NCBI GenBank assembly: GCA_933822405.4
Contig: CAKOGP040000224.1
Coordinates: 355,868-419,867 of the forward strand
Source of the DNA: Cylindrotheca closterium
Taxonomy: Eukaryota; Bacillariophyta; Bacillariophyceae; Bacillariales; Bacillariaceae
Direction of reading: 5' to 3'
Length of the DNA stretch: 64,000 nucleotides
In this document: positions 1 to 11,084 of the stretch, in pieces
Layout of the letters: the number at the start of each line of letters is the position of its first letter
Position numbering within the stretch: the first letter of the stretch is position 1
Made by a program: the position numbers and the translations under genes
The notes under the pieces: generated by a model
The model's database searches: none
What the model saw: the letters and a program-made list of their open reading frames with translations, nothing else
What the model was told of the DNA's origin: nothing

Positions 1-32
1 ATAGTCATCCATCATTATGTTGACAGCTGATA

Positions 33-3000
33 ATGATGAGAATACTTTCATTCGTTGTATTGTCTTTGGTTCAGATTTGGGCTCATGCTTATTCATCCGA
101 AAGAAATGCTGAGGCCTATCTTATTGACATAGTCGAATGGGTGTCCAGTCATAAGGATGGCTTTGTCAATCAAAAGGCGGAGCTTCGTCTCCTAAACTTG
201 GACGATGATGACGATGACAATGAACCTTTGCTAGGAATCTTTGCAAAGGCCGAAATTGCAAAGGATGAGGTCATTACGCAAATTCCTTGGGAGATGATTG
301 TAAAGGGTGGTGCTCGGTCCCTGCTACTAGGAGACAGCAGTAGTAGTAGTAGTAGTAGTAGTAGTAGTTTTTGCAATTTGGTGCAAACACTGGCCAACGA
401 ATTGAAACTCGGGAAGCGATCCAAATACGCACCCTACGTGCTGCATCTGCGTTCGTTACGAAACGGCCAGATTCCAAGTGCGTGGTCTGTCGAAGGAAAG
501 TATCTCTTGACGCAAATTCTTGGTGGCGATGACCAACAGCTCCCACCCGGATCGATCACGCAAATTCTAGAGGAGGAATGGTACGCTGCCTGTGGGGGAG
601 ACAGAACGGATGCAGTGATGACCAAGGCAGCCGAACTTGTGATACAGCGAGAAGATCAAGGTTTCATGGTGCCTCTCTATGATTTGGTGGAACATAGAAA
701 TGGTCACCACACAAATACAAAAACAAGAGTGAAGGAGGGCATCTACCACCAGACTGTTGCCAGTCGAACCATAAAGGCAGGAGAACAACTCTACAAAAGC
801 CACGACTTGTGCGAAGGCTGCAACGAGGAGGCAATTGAACAAGGCTATGGGACCGCAGGTAAATTGAAGGCATCGTTCGCGTCATGTACTTGCGAAAATG
901 ATGGTCGACTCATTTATTCGTATCTTCTGAATGAATCAATCAATCGTCAAACAAGAATTATTTCGCGATTATGGAATCATTGAACGGTTGCCACAACGGT
1001 GGTCGTTGCAGCCAAATTCATTCCAGCTGCAGAATGAAGCAGGGGACATCTTCATTTATACGACGGAAAATCTTCGCTTTACCCTACACGAAGGCGAACC
1101 ATCACAAGGGCAAGAAGAAGGAGTAATACAGGTCACATGGCATCCAAGCATCAAATTCGATCCAATTGGAAAGAGCTATGTCCAGAGGAGATTCCGAAAA
1201 GAACTTCGACGAATGTTTCGTGTCAAAAATACCCTGCTCAAATCGAAGCGAGAACTGATTCCAAAGCATGAATGGGACGCCATTTGGCAGTACTACGACA
1301 CGATAAAGACAGCGTTGCTTTTGGCCATGCATTCATTGATTGACCCGAAAAGTGATATCATGAATACTTGTTCCCGTACAGACCAATCGATGAATCAAGG
1401 CGATGTTTGTAATTCTGATCTTCTAGAGCTCTATGAAGTGCACTACCATGATTTAGAATGGGAGGTGGATGACACCGATTACATTGAACCCCGTTGCACG
1501 AAATCGCAAATAATCGAGCTAGAAGACTATGCTTTGATCGACGAAAGCAAGACTAACTACCAGCCTATTTCGTTCTGGGAACGGAAAAGCGACGGCGATA
1601 TCTGCATGAACCTGGAAACTACTCTTCAGATTTGCTCGACCTACCGACCACACTACCACGAATTCTTTGTCCACTTTCCAGCTCGATACATTGATAAAAT
1701 CAAACGGGTCATCTTTATCGGTGGCGGCGATGCAATGCTCCTGCATGAGGTGCTCAAATTTCCGGAGCTAGAGAAGGTCGTCGGCCTCGAACTCGACCAG
1801 CAAGTCACAAGAAAGAGTTTCAATTACTTCAAATCACAACCACATTGGGACGAACAGAGAGTAGAGTGGTGGTATGGAGATGCGACCAAGAGCCTACCAT
1901 TGCTGCCGCAAGGCTATTGGGGATCATTTGACCTAGTGCTTGTGGATCTCTCTGAAACTGTAATGTCCATGTCGGTCACTGGCGAACTTGATATCTTCTC
2001 TGCTCTCGCGTTGTTACTGAAGCCCGAGGGTATTATGGTGAAGAACGAACCATATATTGACCAATTCAGCAACTTTTTCGATCACACGATTCACATATTC
2101 TACGGTACGCCCAAGATCTGCACTCAGGTGCTTGTGATGGGAAGCAACAAGGTTGACTTTTTGGACCATCCAATCAAGGAACATCCAGAGATCGAACGTC
2201 TTCTCTTGGAACAACTCGACGATCCAGCCGATCGGTTCAAGTACTTTCACGACTATCGCAAAAACAATGCTACTGAACAAGGCAAATGTACCCTTAGAGA
2301 GGGAAGCGTGACAACGCAGCAAGGGAAAAAGGCTGGAATCTTGGAAATTTTGGAGGTAGAGAACGCCTCCATTTCATCCAAGCAAGACTTGGAATCAGCA
2401 ATCTACATTGTTGCTAGTGATGTTGGATTGGTGCCAGTGTCGTCACCTTCAGATACGGATGGCGCAATAGTGGCTGTGATGAAGGAAGGCTACATTATTG
2501 CTCGAATATGGGCCGAGCAAAAGTATTGTGCGCTCGACATTCACCTTTGGGGCGCATTTGAAAAGTCGTCTGCGCTTCGTTCCGCCTTGATGGAGGCAGT
2601 GGGCAGTGATACTGTCTCGTCCTATCGGATTGTGGTAGGAGGTATGTTTGGTTCCAACACTTCGGAGTCGGACAACAACGCGATTGGCATCCAGGTGTCC
2701 CAACAGCGAAACTGTGAAGCAGAAGTTCTGAATGATGACGAAAATACAGGTGAGGACGAGACCATGGTTATTGCACTGCTACAAACCGTTGACCTACTGG
2801 TAGCAGAGAAGTCAAATCTAAAGGCTGTAGTCCTTTGTGGGTTCAAGGATGAGGGAAAATGTTGGAGTGTTGATGTTTTGGCTGCTAACGACCGTGCGAA
2901 GACAGTATTGCCAATTTGGGCTTGCGATACTCTAAAGAACTCGACTGAGGATCCATCGGTGTACCCCATGATGTACGAATGCGAGAAGGAAGTCGAAGAT

Positions 3001-3873
3001 TATCTAATGAGACTTACACAAGGCAACAACAAAATAGACATGGTAATCCTGGACCAATCGGCGCCACGGCAGATGGCCCAGATCTTTGCAAGCATCATGA
3101 GCTATACAGAGAACCCAAATAATTTTACTTCCGAGGAGCACGTGTTTGTGTCTCTGATTAGAGACTTGGACTCGGAGTTGTGGCGCCGGGAGTTTTTGGA
3201 ACAGTATCGAAGGGGAAAACATGATTTACCATTGTTCCGAACGGAGATCTCAATGAAGGCGGCTGATCGTAATCTGGGACTGCATTTTGTGCTTTGTTCC
3301 AAAAATGGATTTGGAAAGATTCACGAGCTCAAGGCAATGCTTTCCAAACACGCTTCTGGATACTTGGTTGGAATTGAGCGAGTGACTGGTGGTTCCAACT
3401 ACTATGATGAAGCTTACAATATGGTCGAGTTTCCCGACTCTGCATACGATAGAGAGGCTGTGAGAGAAAAAGGAAGGAACTCTGTAGCATATGGTCGACA
3501 AAGCATCTTCCAATTTGAGAAATTCAGTTCCAATGAAGGTGGTATGCCACCATTTGACGACCTCAAAAGTATGTTCTTGGCCTCCTTGACAGAAATGGAT
3601 TACAATACAAATTGGGAACAGGGATACTCAGACGTTGGTGACGGTGCGGTTTTCGTGTCCAAGTTTGAGGAGGGATTGGCTGTTTTGGTTTGGGATGGGC
3701 AAAAACATGTTGATGTGAATCTGTTTTCCACAGACCAGAGTGAAGAACGAGCGAATGGATTTCGTCAGAGTTTCATCACGCTGTCAGGTTTATCTCAGTA
3801 CCTCCGAGACGATCAACCACGTGGTACTGGCGGATTGATGCTATTCGACTTTGAAATACCTCACCATCACTGA
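33..3873 (+). CDS. SET domain / aminopropyltransferase-like / AdoMet decarboxylase-like fusion, secretory
   Basis: Two exons, 33-858 and 956-3873, joined across a 97-nt GT-AG intron give 1247 aa. The join restores YGTA-ELFRDYG, a motif that usually follows the SET core in diatom SET-like proteins. Residues 1-19 form a signal peptide. The SET-like region is about 45-290, with a poly-Ser tract from an AGT repeat near residue 105. The spermidine-synthase-like domain is about 460-700: Y509-H-E followed by H-x-P, the nucleotide loop GGGD at 531, ELD, and DLVLVDLSE. The AdoMetDC-like stretch lies near 785-815 (EGYIIARIWAE, then ALDIHLWG). Families: aminopropyltransferases move aminopropyl groups from decarboxylated AdoMet to polyamines. 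Inference: a role in making or attaching long-chain polyamines in the secretory path, as proposed for diatom silica. Several catalytic positions are replaced (see findings), so activity is uncertain. The next gene is convergent, 90 bp away. Confidence 0.82.
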
Positions 3874-3962
3874 ACACTTTGATAACAGTCTAAAGTCTAT
3901 TTCTATTTCTTATTTGATTTTTCGTCTATGGTTTGGTTTCCGGCTTGGATCGCTCCATTCCT

Positions 3963-5487
3963 TTATGATGATACTCCCATTGGCTGTTGTTGTTTCGTTG
4001 CAATCGCGGTTTGGGCAGTCACTAGATTGCTTACAGTTGCCGAGTATAACGCTGTTTGCGACAGTAAATCGAATTCGTGGTCTTGCAACATGTTGTTTTC
4101 GCTGTTTTCAAAGGCTGATTCCCGACGGTCGACATCTTCGAGGATATCTCTTCGAATGTCTTCGCACAAGGTAGAGAGTCGAAGTGACCCTTGAAATGGA
4201 TCTTCAATAGAGTGACCAATCTGGTACACTCCAAAGAGTAGCCATGCAATCATGGCAATCACTGGTCCCGTCAGCAACCCAAAATCCTTCATCAAAGAAA
4301 AGGGGAGAGTGACAATCCACACGGTGAGACTTCTAAGCGCATGTCGAGCATAGTGAAGTGGGACAGCAGTCTGATGAATCCGTTCGCAACTTCCAATAGC
4401 GTCGGCTAGTTTACCAACGTCATCGAGTAGCTTTAGTCGCTCTCGTGAGGTAAAGTTGGGCGAAATGGGAATCTCCATGATTTCTTGGCCGAGTCGATCG
4501 CAAATCCACAAGGGACGGTTGGTCACTTGGGCAATCTTGTGAAGAATATTGTTATTCTGGCCATGATTGTCTTTTTGTGCCTGTTCCAACAGTGACCATG
4601 GATACCTGGTGCGATCCACAAAGCAGTGGTTCTGTGGTCGATTGGGTTCCAAAAGACAGAGTTTGTTTTGTTCAGGGATCGAATCCGCAGCATTACTGCA
4701 AAGACAAGCATTTCGCACCCGGTGTCGGAGCAAGTATGGGAATGCCGCCAGCAAATGCATGATGCGTTTTCGCCGATCTGACCCAACTTCGTTTCGGTAC
4801 ATGGTAATGAAGCGAGATAGATTGCGGGATTTCGATGAAACTTGTTCCCAGATTTGTCTTCCTTCCTGTAATTGTATCATTCGAAAAATAGCGAGGCAAA
4901 AGTGAGTAAACAGGAGATGAACCTTTTGGTCATTGTCACAATTTCAAGATTGATAAACTTACAAGGAATCTCTGATAGGCACTGTTGGTTCGAAACACCA
5001 AAAGAAGTCCAATGGAACTGACCAAAAAGGAATGAGCCGCCGCAGGGATGCTCATTTGCAATGCCCAGTTGCCTCTTCCAGCCATTTGCAAAGCCTTGTG
5101 CAAAAGACTGACTAGTGTGGCCCATGAGCTTAGGGCAATGACTGGGTTTCGAACTTCCTTCAATATGCTCGAGTGCTTCCAAGTCTTGAGATTGTACAAC
5201 CAATCCGAAGCGGAATACCGGCGATCACTTGATTGCTGGGCCTGCATATTACTAGTAGTAGCATCATCGCAATCATATCGACTGCTGGTTGATGATGATC
5301 CACCAGTAAAAATCTTCTCTCCCTCTTGAAGGTCAAACATATTGGAGTCATCTTGATATTGCAAGGTGCCATCGCCATGTCGGCCACCTTTCGTAACATA
5401 GGAATCTATTCGATGATTCAGATGAAAGGCATCCGAAGTTGCCAGAGTTGCGAGGATCAAGGATACGAGGAAAGCGAAACTTCTCAT
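3963..5487 (-). CDS. Bestrophin-like (UPF0187) anion channel, plastid-targeted
   Basis: Exons 5487-4963 and 4865-3963 are separated by a 97-nt GT-AG intron (donor GTAAGT) and encode 475 aa. The splice restores the bestrophin signature as FRTNSAYQRF-LEGRQIWE near residues 166-183. Hydrophobic segments precede the motif (NPVIALSSWATLVSLL, AAAHSFLVSSIGLLLVF) and follow it (LTVWIVTLPFSLM, GPVIAMIAWLLFGVYQI), as in bacterial and plant-plastid bestrophin-like proteins. The chosen start gives MRSFAFLVSLILATLATSDA-F, a signal peptide ending in the A-F junction used for secondary-plastid import. A longer reading frame reaches 5607 but its extra residues hide this signal. Bestrophins conduct chloride or bicarbonate; a thylakoid or plastid-envelope anion role is inferred. 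The C-terminal ~60 residues are hydrophilic, with poly-Gln at the end. Confidence 0.86.
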
Positions 5488-6711
5488 GGTGTGAAATGCC
5501 GATGTAAGTCTGGAGTATTTGTGTGCTACCTTATCGTTTGTCTTTGGTTGTCTTCTCAATAGCAGCTTAGCTTTATGGCAGTAATAGATCAATGATGTTC
5601 TGTGCAATGATGGCCGATCAGAAGTTTTTATGAAAGATGATGATTCGACTTGGGCTTTTTGCTATTATGCTTCGGCCACTTTTTCAATAATGAATCTTCA
5701 ATGCAGGATTAAAAACGAAAAATTTGATGTTGTATTTATTTGTACGAATCGGCCATCGCCCAACGCAAATTCAGGCAAGAATCTTCAACTCCGAGTGTCG
5801 GTAGGAAAAAATGTAAAACCTCGCGCAATCTGTTTTCAACCACTCTGTAGTATGTTAGTCATCAAGGATAGAGCTTTCATGCGACATCAAACGATGACTA
5901 CAGAGTGTATTTTCAACTCCGACGATCAGACATGCGACAAAATCTGAATCTTCTCGCCGACAACCACGATCAGACAAAATGATGAATGAATGAATGAATC
6001 TCCCATCCACGATTTGAAAGGAATCCGGAATCAAGTAAAATTTGAATGAATCTTCCGCACGAACAAGTACTGGCGGATGCAGAACATTACGTTAAACGCA
6101 ACGCAACGGCAAACTTCGGTTGAAATCTGAAAAGGATGACGGCAAATCAGCCAAAAGGAGCTGGAGCGCAGATACGGCTCGGGACACGCACTGCGTATCG
6201 AAACAAACGACGAAACCGAACACAGTGCAACGCAACGCAACGCAACGCAACACGACGCAACGAAACGCGTAAAGCAACGCAACTGATATTGAATTTGAAA
6301 TTCGTACTGTACTGGTGCAGCAGAAGGGTTGAGTTGGGGTTTGTCACTGCCATTGTGTAGCGCATCCAACTTCGTTCGTACCAGCGACCCCTTGTTGCGA
6401 TATTTTATGAACGGTTCGATTTAATATCCCTGAGCAATCTTGTCGTAGGTCTACATCGTCGTGACTACGACCCAGCACCACCAGGAGCTAGTAATAGTAG
6501 TGATACTGCTGGTGTGGAGCCTGAATCTATTTCTGAAAACCAATGGGTTTGGAAGATAAAAAGTAAAATACTATTTCATGTGATATCTGTAATCTATCGC
6601 ATATTTCATTCTGGAATTGCCATGAATTGTCATTGAAGCAGCCTTCCTTTTCTCAGAAATTCTGAAGAATGTGCCTGGAAAATAATGCTGAATTATAATC
6701 AAACGGCCAAC
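5488..6711. other. Intergenic region with GAAT and CAACG simple repeats
   Basis: No supported gene. A short GAAT run lies near 5981-6000 and a pentanucleotide CAACG/GCAAC run near 6225-6275. Frames open across the CAACG run on both strands only because the repeat lacks stop codons. The region holds the promoter of the bestrophin-like gene and the 3' flank of the next minus-strand gene. Confidence 0.6.
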
Positions 6712-7116
6712 CTATTCTTCAGCCACCTCTCCTTTAGTTCCATCCAAAAGTGTCTCCTTATCTGCGCGCTTGTACAAGTCTACCTTGTTGGCCTCATCAA
6801 ACTTATCTTGCATTATGAGTTCTCTTCTATACTGGACATTGGCTTCGTAATCTTCCATGAGATCAGGATTTCTTCTTCGTTCCATGATGGCCTTTTGGAG
6901 ACGTTCTTGCTCTTCAATTTCCCTCTGGCGCTTGGCTTCTCGCTTTTGTTTTGCCTCTTCGCTGAAGAAATCGAACAAACCCATGGAAACTTCAGTCGAC
7001 GACGAGACGGCCTTTATTTGACTTGTCGTTCCTGCTGGAAGGACAGAGAATGCCAATGAGGAGGAGGCAAATAGAGCGGCAACAAGTGCACGGAGGAGGG
7101 TGGTGATCTTGATCAT
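6712..7116 (-). CDS. Small plastid-targeted protein of unknown function
   Basis: Single exon, 134 aa. It begins with a signal peptide (MIKITTLLRALVAALFASSSLA) and F at the predicted cleavage point, the A-F plastid import motif of diatoms. A transit-like Ser/Thr stretch follows, then MGLFDFF, then a charged helical region rich in Glu, Lys, Arg and Gln (about residues 50-100) that is probably coiled coil. The mature part would be about 90 residues. I do not recognise a named family. The MGLFDFF-helix pattern looks like a conserved algal plastid protein, but that is an impression only. It stands alone, with non-coding flanks of more than 400 bp on both sides. Confidence 0.7.
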   Translation of the reverse strand: MIKITTLLRALVAALFASSSLAFSVLPAGTTSQIKAVSSSTEVSMGLFDFFSEEAKQKREAKRQREIEEQERLQKAIMERRRNPDLMEDYEANVQYRRELIMQDKFDEANKVDLYKRADKETLLDGTKGEVAEE

Positions 7117-7806
7117 GTTCTTAGTTTGGAATATTTAGAAGTTGGTAAAGTATGCTTATACTGTATGAGAACGTATTCGAAATCTGAACCTTCTTGTGCT
7201 GACAAAATAGGTTGGTGTCAGAAAATCCGACACCACCAGATGGAATGAGTCAACCGCAGGGGATGACGTAGTCTCAAAGTGACGTGAACTCGATTGTGTC
7301 GAACTTCATTTTTCACCTTTCACTGGTCACTTACAAAACGTCGTTTTAGGCACCAAGCATGGTCCGTCCATTTAACAAGAAAACTCTGTTCCTTTTAATG
7401 AAATTACCAACATTAAAACGGAATCTGATCACTTAGTGGTAAATGTTGGAATTTGAAAAGAATGACATTAAATTAGCTTCTCTTCGAGAGGGAACCTTCC
7501 TTATAGAATTTATGTTCATTGGGCTAATCGGGAGCAGAAATTCATTCAAGCGAAGTCAAGATTTAACAGAAACACGACAATCTATTCGGACTCTGATCAC
7601 TTGCTACGAGGTAACAAGCACCACGTTAAATGTGAGGGGCTCTTGTAAAATTGACAGCCGTTAAGTATATTCAAGGTGATCAGAACTTTCCTTTCACCTC
7701 ATACACTTCATGCATTTCACGCGATTCCGTGATCTTGCACAAAGATCTGCATGCAAAGATCCCGCACTCACAAAACAACAAACATTTGAATAAAACATCA
7801 AGGACA
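7117..7806. other. Intergenic region, promoter of first DUF6824 gene
   Basis: No gene supported. The last ~250 bases resemble the upstream regions of the two downstream DUF6824 copies, including TGATCA sites at 7426, 7594 and 7677. The frame open from 7651 starts at TTG, not ATG. Confidence 0.6.
7594..7682 (+). promoter_or_regulatory. Paired TGATCA palindromes upstream of DUF6824 copy 1
   Basis: TGATCA occurs at 7594-7599 (context GGACTCTGATCACTT) and at 7677-7682 (context AAGGTGATCAGAA), 83 bp apart, the second 130 bp before the ATG. The same pair stands at matching distances before copies 2 and 3. Conservation may only reflect recent duplication; a binding site is inferred. Confidence 0.35.
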
Positions 7807-8673
7807 ATGCAATTTGTGAATCCTGTCCACACCTTGATCCACTTGTCCCCTATGAATATAGATAATAAGCTACCGTTTCCAGAACGACTCCCAGATGCAT
7901 CTTATTCGAGCGATACCGCCATTAGAGTGCACAACCAGAATACACACAAACGTCCGTTGACAACCACAACCTACCAACCCACGGGCCAAGATATCATTTG
8001 TGGAAGAGGACGAGGCAGTTTTCTACATGAAGGGAACAAAGTTTACCTTTCACTTCTCCGAAGAAATGTTCATGCTTATTTGCACGCAAAAAAAAGAGTG
8101 GAAAAGAGCGTGATCATCAGCACTGTCGTCTCTTCGTTAAAGGAGCGCGGCTTTCGATTTCTCAAACAAGATGATAGGAACCAGCGATGGTATGAGCTGT
8201 CGGAATCAGACTGCTACGACCGAACCGCTCATGCCATTCGCGATTTGATTCGCAAGCAAAAAGGAAGAAACAAGAAACCACTTTCCAAGCATGCTTCGTC
8301 AAGGTCTCCGTCTCCATCCAACAGTGACATCAGTGTGGACTCCCATAAGACGGATGGACCCAGCAAGCAGTCTACCAATACTGATACACCTATTTCACTC
8401 ACTTGCATTAACGAGCAGTCGAATTCAAATCAGCTTTCATCATCTTCGCCATCGAATGTTGTAGGCGCCATCGCCAACCTCCCTAACGATGCTGATTCTT
8501 TTGATGATAAAATCACCGAGATTCCATCTGAAATGATGAGCCCAACTGATAGTTTGAAGACTGCTGGTGGATTTGATGCTTTCTTTGAATTGGAGCCTGA
8601 TGATTTTGGACGAGTGCTCTCACAACTGGAAGCTGAAAAACAAGAGCGTCGAGCTTCGTGGGAAAGCAAATAA
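7807..8673 (+). CDS. DUF6824-domain protein, tandem copy 1
   Basis: 289 aa, single exon. The ATG at 7807 is chosen because MQFVNPVHT matches the starts of the two downstream copies. The DUF6824 domain spans about residues 60-157: QDIICGRGRGSFLHEGN, a helical block YLSLLRRN...AKKRVEKS, then GFRFLKQDD...RWYELSE and DRTAHAIRDLIRKQKG. The GRG-N, K-x-x-(I/V) and G-x-R-F-L-K positions are the usual conserved points of this diatom-expanded domain, whose function is not established; nuclear or DNA binding is a guess from its basic helices. A Ser/Pro-rich linker and a conserved acidic tail (DAFFELEPDDF ... RRASWESK) follow. The acidic hydrophobic tail could be an activation-type segment. Confidence 0.85.
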   Translation: MQFVNPVHTLIHLSPMNIDNKLPFPERLPDASYSSDTAIRVHNQNTHKRPLTTTTYQPTGQDIICGRGRGSFLHEGNKVYLSLLRRNVHAYLHAKKRVEKSVIISTVVSSLKERGFRFLKQDDRNQRWYELSESDCYDRTAHAIRDLIRKQKGRNKKPLSKHASSRSPSPSNSDISVDSHKTDGPSKQSTNTDTPISLTCINEQSNSNQLSSSSPSNVVGAIANLPNDADSFDDKITEIPSEMMSPTDSLKTAGGFDAFFELEPDDFGRVLSQLEAEKQERRASWESK

Positions 8674-9290
8674 CTTGGCAACAACCTAGTTTGAAGAAAC
8701 GGGCAGGTGCACTTCATACACGCACGGGGCGAAGATTCGAGCCACCCTTTTTGATAAAGTAATACATTGTTCTTACATTACATGAACCAGTACACGCTAG
8801 GCCCTATAACCAGAGCTCCTCCAGAGAAATTCACCGAGTTACTGTGAAAGAAGAACAAGTACACCCTTGTGGTACAATATGATACATTGAGGCTGCATAA
8901 GTACCTTTTTCGTTTGATGTGCGTTCGTGTCAAGTTCGTGCATGAAGTTTTGTTGGTGCGCTCCTGCATCGCACGCATCATGCAAGGTTGCATGCAAAGG
9001 TCCATGATCACATGAAATATTGAATGTTGGATGCGCGAGTCCAGGATACCTTGCCTTTGGCCATGACAAACAAAACTTGCGAAATTGGAAAATAGATATT
9101 CACGGTTGCAATTTAAAAGAACTATGGCATTGGCTGACTTTGTTCATATTCTAGCGGTTGCGGTCGTTGTTCTCGCGGTGCTGTTGTTTATAAGAAGAAC
9201 AATAACCCAATTGCTATTAATAGTATGACTACTAGCAATTGAAGTTTGGGGCTAATACACCAAGTTAGCTGATTGAGGTAGAAAGCGAAG
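8674..9290. other. Spacer after DUF6824 copy 1
   Basis: No gene. It contains a GCATG-rich segment near 8976-9020 (CATGCAAGGTTGCATGC) that recurs near 12980-13000 after copy 3, in line with whole-unit duplication. Confidence 0.5.
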
Positions 9291-9400
9291 CTGAGCCACA
9301 ATCTAAACCGACAGCATATTTGCCTCCCCTGTTGAAGCTTCGCTTCGTGAAGGTATAGTAATCTCATTTCCATTGTAAGAAAAGCTCACAATACTGTAGG
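9291..9400 (-). pseudogene. Decayed remnant of the NAGPA-like terminal exon (copy 1)
   Basis: The plus-strand stretch with GACAGCATATTTGCCTCCCCT, then GTTGAAGCTTCG and CCATTGTAAGAAAAGCT, aligns by eye with 13400-13480, the start of the last exon of the intact NAGPA-like gene. Small deletions break the frame. It sits at the same place relative to DUF6824 copy 1 as the intact gene does to copy 3. Confidence 0.6.
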
Positions 9401-9728
9401 ATCGGTATGAGACTTACAATCCAAACTGCTCCGTCAATATATATGATGTTCTGTACGTCAAAAAACTTCGTTAAATGTGGTTCACGTGATCATCATATTT
9501 ACCGGAAATACGAGATATTTGGTCGGACTCTGATCACTTACCTCCGGTAATCCTAACCGATGAAATTCATGACGTTAAACGAGACGGGATTATGATGAAG
9601 ACTGAATATTCAGGTGATCAGAATATTCCTTTCACTTCACAGATTTCACTTGATATCTGTGATGTGACGAAAAGATCTCAATGCAAAGATCCAACCTCAC
9701 AAAACAACAAATGAACAAATCTAAGGCA
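9401..9728. other. Promoter region of DUF6824 copy 2
   Basis: No gene. It holds TGATCA at 9487, 9531 and 9615 and is similar to the upstream regions of copies 1 and 3. Confidence 0.5.
9531..9620 (+). promoter_or_regulatory. Paired TGATCA palindromes upstream of DUF6824 copy 2
   Basis: Sites at 9531-9536 (GGACTCTGATCACTTACC) and 9615-9620 (CAGGTGATCAGAA), 84 bp apart, the second 114 bp before the ATG. They match the arrangement before copies 1 and 3. Confidence 0.35.
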
Positions 9729-10664
9729 ATGCAATTTGTTAATCCTATCCACACCTTTGACCACTTCACCACTATGAATCGAGATAATACGCTACCGTTC
9801 CCAGAACAAATCCCAGATGCGTCGTATTCTAATAGTAAGACCATCAACAACAAAGTGACCACCAATCGTTCTTCTTCGGCTTCTCTGCAGCAGCAGACAC
9901 CCAGAAGTCCGTTGACAGCCGCAAGTTACCAACCCTCGGGCCAAGATATCATATGTGGAAGAGGACGAGGGAGTTTTCTACATGAAGGGAATAAAGCATA
10001 CCTTTCACTTCTCCGAAGGAATATTCATGCTTATTTGCATGCGAAAAAACGAGTCGACAAGAGTGCAATCATCGACACTCTTGTTTTGTCACTAAAAGAG
10101 CGTGGCTTTCGATTTCTGAAGCAGGATGATAAGAATCAACGATGGTACGAGCTATCAGAACAAGAATGCTACGATAGAACCGCCCATGCAATTCGCGATC
10201 TGATTCGGAAGCAAAAAGGAAGAAACAAGAAACCACTTTCACAGTATGCCTCAAGATCTCGATCTCCGTCTCAATCCGATAGTGATATCAGCGTAATCTC
10301 CCACAAGAAGGGCGACCACACTATAATATCTACCAGTGTCGGCACTCCCCTTCCTCTGAACTCCATGTCCATGTACCAGGAACAATCGAATACGAATCAA
10401 TTTTCATCATCATCCATATTGCGACCGAACTCGGCAAGCCTTCCCCGGGCAACAGTCAACATTACCGAGCTTCCAACATCCGATGCCGATTCGTTTGATG
10501 AAAATATAAGTGCGATTCCGTTTGAAGCGATGCGCCCGACTGATAGATTGAATACTGTTGGTTTTGGAGCTTTCTTTGAATTGGAGCCTGATGATTTTGA
10601 ACAAGTGCTCTCGCAGCTGGACACTGAAAAGCGAGAAGACAGAGCTTCGTGGGAGAGCAAATAG
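9729..10664 (+). CDS. DUF6824-domain protein, tandem copy 2
   Basis: 311 aa, single exon. The start at 9729 (MQFVNPIHTF) aligns with the other copies; an in-frame ATG at 9681 would add 16 residues that they do not share. The DUF6824 domain is about residues 70-168 and nearly identical to copy 1 (GRGRGSFLHEGNKAYL, AKKRVDKS, GFRFLKQDDKNQRWYELSE, TAHAIRDLIRKQKGRNKK). Differences concentrate in the N-terminal Gln/Ser linker and the Ser-rich middle. The acidic tail GAFFELEPDDFEQVL...RASWESK is kept. Preservation of domain and tail against a drifting linker suggests all copies remain under selection (inference). Function unknown; a nuclear regulator is plausible but not shown. Confidence 0.85.
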   Translation: MQFVNPIHTFDHFTTMNRDNTLPFPEQIPDASYSNSKTINNKVTTNRSSSASLQQQTPRSPLTAASYQPSGQDIICGRGRGSFLHEGNKAYLSLLRRNIHAYLHAKKRVDKSAIIDTLVLSLKERGFRFLKQDDKNQRWYELSEQECYDRTAHAIRDLIRKQKGRNKKPLSQYASRSRSPSQSDSDISVISHKKGDHTIISTSVGTPLPLNSMSMYQEQSNTNQFSSSSILRPNSASLPRATVNITELPTSDADSFDENISAIPFEAMRPTDRLNTVGFGAFFELEPDDFEQVLSQLDTEKREDRASWESK

Positions 10665-11084
10665 ATTTTAGAACTGAGTTGGAAGAAAACGTGCACTCAC
10701 ACACAAATACATGGTGCGAAGAGGCACCCTTATAAATTAGATTGTTTATATTAGATGAAAACAAAAACGGACGACTTTCAGCATTTGTTTAGGACTTTCG
10801 TACGAGTTCTTCACCAACCGCCTACGAAAGTGACTGTTCGTGTATATGACACTTCGTGGTATGCAAAGTTGGATTGAATGAAATATATGCTAGATTGTAT
10901 GCAAAAGAAGGCCTTGTTTTGTTTCCTTTGGCTTTACAACATGTGTGGAATTGAACAACACACTGGATATATAAGAAGAAAAGGTATGTAAGTAATGTTA
11001 CTTTCTTGTTTATAATCTTTTAAGGTCTGACGAGGAACGTAGTTGGAACCACGCTAAGTGAATTGATGCTGAATTGTTCTAGAC
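10665..11084. other. Spacer after DUF6824 copy 2
   Basis: No gene seen. It is AT-rich and is the 3' flank of copy 2. Confidence 0.5.

Noticed and set aside
931..983. Two overlapping genes or a frameshift at the left edge
   Set aside because: A 97-nt GT-AG intron (859-955) explains the change of frame and restores a conserved ELFRDYG motif, so neither a frameshift nor two genes is needed.
4660..4690. B-box-like GGATCGAATCC as a tRNA hint
   Set aside because: It is within the bestrophin-like coding region and no cloverleaf could be formed. I found no tRNA or rRNA gene in the window, but a covariance-model search would be needed to exclude them.
6136..6369. Open frames on both strands over the CAACG repeat
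   Set aside because: A pentanucleotide run keeps all frames open; composition is only repeat-derived Thr/Arg/Asn or Cys/Val/Leu.
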